This document shows, in pieces, positions 62,249 through 63,864 of a DNA stretch of 63,864 bases. The DNA is taken from assembly GCA_031291445.1 (NCBI GenBank), contig JARLJA010000079.1, positions 1 to 63,864 of the forward strand. The letters run 5' to 3'. Numbering within the stretch: position 1 is the first letter of the stretch; each line of letters opens with the position of its first letter. Below the pieces are notes generated by a model, which worked only from the letters and a program-made list of their open reading frames with translations, ran no database searches and was not told the origin of the DNA. The DNA comes from Xanthobacteraceae bacterium (lineage in GTDB: Bacteria > Pseudomonadota > Alphaproteobacteria > Rhizobiales > Xanthobacteraceae). Both the position numbers and the translations under genes were made by a program.

Positions 62249-63631
62249 ATGAGCCTCGCCGACGTTCTCCCCTCGCCGACCGCGCGCGCCCCCCTGGTGC
62301 CGCCCCGCCCGGCGCCCGCGCCGCAGGACATGTCGACCTTCCGGCGGATGCTGGCGATCCGGCACAGCGGCCTCCTGAGCTGGGGCGAACAGGCCTACCA
62401 CGAGGACGTCCTGCACGGCCGGTTTCTCGGCCGCGGCACGTTCACGCTGAACACGCCCGAGACCATCCGCCACGTCCTGATCGACAACTACGAAAACTAC
62501 GCCCGCACCCCCGCGGGCATCCGGGTGCTGCAGCCGATGCTCGGCGAGGGCCTGCTGCTGGCCGAGGGCAAGACCTGGAAGCACCAGCGCCGCACCCTGG
62601 CGCCGGCTTTCACGCCGCGGGCGGTCGCCACCCTGGTGCCGCACATGCGCGCGGTCATCGCCGAGACCGTCGACGATCTCGCGCGCCGGCAGAACGCGCC
62701 GATCGACCTGCGCGAGGCGATGCAGCAGATGACGCTCGAGATCGCCGGCCGCACCATGTTCTCGTTCGGCATGGCCGAGCACGGGCCGGCGCTGCGCAAC
62801 TTCGTCATCGAATACGCCTCGCGCCTGGCGCGGCCCCATGTCTGGGACCTGGTTCTCCCGCTGTCCTGGCCGAGCCCCCAGGACATCCAGCGCAGGTTCT
62901 TCCGCCGCCGCTGGACCGGCTTCGTCCGCATGCTGATCGCCGAACGCCGCGCGGTGGCGCGGGCGGACCAGGCGCCGCGCGACCTGTTCGACCTGATGGT
63001 GGCGGCGCGCGATCCCGAGACCGGCGAGGCGTTCAGCGACGACAACCTGATCGACCAGGTCGCGACCATGATCCTGGCAGGCCACGAGACCACCGCGACC
63101 GCGCTGTTCTGGTCGCTGTACCTGTTGGCGCAGGAGTCGTCAGTTCAGGACGACGTCGCCCGCGAGGTCGCCGCCGCGCGCACGGACGGCGACACGGACG
63201 CCGAGAAGCTCAAATTCACCCGCGCCGTGCTCGACGAGACCATGCGGCTCTATCCGCCGGCCTACCTGATCGCGCGCTGCGCCGCCGGTCCCGACGTCAT
63301 CGACGGCAAGCCGGTGCGCAAGGGCGACGTCATCCTGATCGCGCCGTGGCTGCTGCACCGCCACGAGAAGCTGTGGGCGAACCCCAACGCGTTCGTGCCG
63401 CAGCGCTTCCTGTCCGGCCCGGCGCCGGACCGTTTCGCCTACCTGCCGTTCGGGGTCGGCCCCCGCATCTGCATCGGCGCCCACTTCGCGCTGGTCGAGG
63501 CGACGCTGGCGCTCGCCGAGCTCATCGGCCATTTCCGCATCGAGCTGCTGGACGGCCGGCCGGTGATGCCGGTCGGCGTGGTCACGACCCAGCCCGACCA
63601 CTCGCCGATGTTCCGCATCACGGCGCGATGA
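62249..63631 (+). CDS. Cytochrome P450 (fatty-acid-hydroxylase-like clade)
   Basis: A 460-residue P450, not close to the CYP199-like one. The oxygen-binding I-helix has canonical AGHETT (277-282), the ExxR is ETMR (330-333) and the haem loop is FGVGPRIC with Cys408. The WKHQRRTLAPAFTP C-helix block is typical of the broad CYP4/CYP102/CYP110-like group, which often oxidises fatty acids or terpenoids. No redox partner is visible. The start at 62249 has GGAG seven bases away. The gene ends 54 bp before a convergent IS5-type transposase end. Confidence 0.9.
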   Translation: MSLADVLPSPTARAPLVPPRPAPAPQDMSTFRRMLAIRHSGLLSWGEQAYHEDVLHGRFLGRGTFTLNTPETIRHVLIDNYENYARTPAGIRVLQPMLGEGLLLAEGKTWKHQRRTLAPAFTPRAVATLVPHMRAVIAETVDDLARRQNAPIDLREAMQQMTLEIAGRTMFSFGMAEHGPALRNFVIEYASRLARPHVWDLVLPLSWPSPQDIQRRFFRRRWTGFVRMLIAERRAVARADQAPRDLFDLMVAARDPETGEAFSDDNLIDQVATMILAGHETTATALFWSLYLLAQESSVQDDVAREVAAARTDGDTDAEKLKFTRAVLDETMRLYPPAYLIARCAAGPDVIDGKPVRKGDVILIAPWLLHRHEKLWANPNAFVPQRFLSGPAPDRFAYLPFGVGPRICIGAHFALVEATLALAELIGHFRIELLDGRPVMPVGVVTTQPDHSPMFRITAR

Positions 63632-63649
63632 GTGCGTCGATCAGACGAG

Positions 63650-63864
63650 CCTGACAAGCCGGTCGGCCGTGAAGAACCTGGATTTCAGGTTGGACTGAGG
63701 CGGAGTGCGAGGCTGGGGCGAGCGAAGATTTCGAACAGCAGAAGGCTGAGCCATTTGATGAGGCGGCGGAAGTTGTAGCCGGCGGCAGCCAGGACGGCAT
63801 TTGCCGCGTCGCCGGCGCGGTGCCAGAGGTAATTGCGGCCCATTCGGTGTTCGGATTTGAGATG
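63650..63864. mobile_element. Insertion sequence, IS5 family, partial
   Basis: The transposase C-terminus plus about 35 bp beyond its stop. The exact end (terminal inverted repeat) lies somewhere in 63632-63684, but the other end is outside the window and cannot be compared. Confidence 0.6.
63685..63864 (-). CDS. IS5-type transposase, C-terminal end (partial)
   Basis: 59 codons of a minus-strand frame that runs off the right edge: HLKSEHRMGRNYLWHRAGDA then ANAVLAAAGYNFRRLIKWLS, ending in LALRLSPT and a TGA at 63687-63685. The run K/S-E-H-R-MGRNYL...GDAANAVLAAAGYNFRRL is the conserved C-terminus of IS5-group DDE transposases, including the Arg/Lys part after the catalytic Glu. Only this end is visible, so intactness is unknown. 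Confidence 0.88.
   Translation of the reverse strand, partial: HLKSEHRMGRNYLWHRAGDAANAVLAAAGYNFRRLIKWLSLLLFEIFARPSLALRLSPT

Overview
The window is high-GC chromosomal DNA from an alphaproteobacterium of the Bradyrhizobium/Rhodopseudomonas group (Nitrobacteraceae). This rests on three things: the gene content (a NasST/NrtABC assimilatory nitrate locus with a single-domain haemoglobin, an ndvB-ndvD-ndvC beta-glucan locus, phosphatidylcholine synthase, an IalB-type protein, a CYP199-like P450), the interspersed palindromic repeats, and frequent 4-bp ATGA overlaps. No database search was run; every call comes from reading motifs and context.

Layout. 0.3-3.8 kb: an RraA-like gene on the minus strand, divergent from pxpB-pxpC-pxpA (5-oxoprolinase). 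4-17.4 kb: a minus-strand nitrate-assimilation block. In the direction of transcription it reads nasT, nasS, a 309-bp leader, nrtA, nrtB, nrtC, haemoglobin, FAD oxidoreductase, nirA, diflavin-type reductase, a possible tiny membrane protein, and nasA with a C-terminal BFD-like [2Fe-2S] domain. 17.5-25.4 kb: rimO, a quinone oxidoreductase, a TerC-family gene, pcs, a UbiH-family hydroxylase, an AEC transporter, hspQ and an IalB-family gene. 25.5-30.4 kb: a YejA-like binding protein followed by two degenerate enzymes, an ANL (adenylate-forming) relative and a GGDEF relative. 30.4-40.7 kb: mfd-sdhE, recG, DUF502, glmS and glmU. 41-48.4 kb: two membrane proteins and the ndvC/ndvD/ndvB cyclic beta-glucan locus. 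48.45 kb: tRNA-Lys(TTT), followed by about 0.5 kb with no recognisable gene.

49-59.5 kb is the most interesting accessory region. It is a nine-gene minus-strand cluster: CYP199-like P450, quinone-oxidoreductase family enzyme, acyl-CoA ligase, acyl-CoA dehydrogenase, and a complete Liv-type ABC importer. It faces a divergent TetR regulator across a palindromic operator candidate. I read it as a self-contained import, oxidation and CoA-activation pathway, probably for a substituted aromatic or other carboxylic acid. The substrate is unknown. 59.6-63.9 kb: a small lipoprotein, a PEP-CTERM-type protein, a GNAT acetyltransferase, a second unrelated P450 with two perfect hairpins in its leader, and the 3' end of an IS5-type transposase running off the window.

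Other non-standard signals are an apparent ATT start codon for ndvC behind a perfect Shine-Dalgarno sequence, an ANTAR-type hexaloop hairpin and U-tract in the nrtA leader, a 13-bp tandem repeat upstream of nasT, and three copies of a composite palindromic repeat, one of which carries a nested hairpin insertion.
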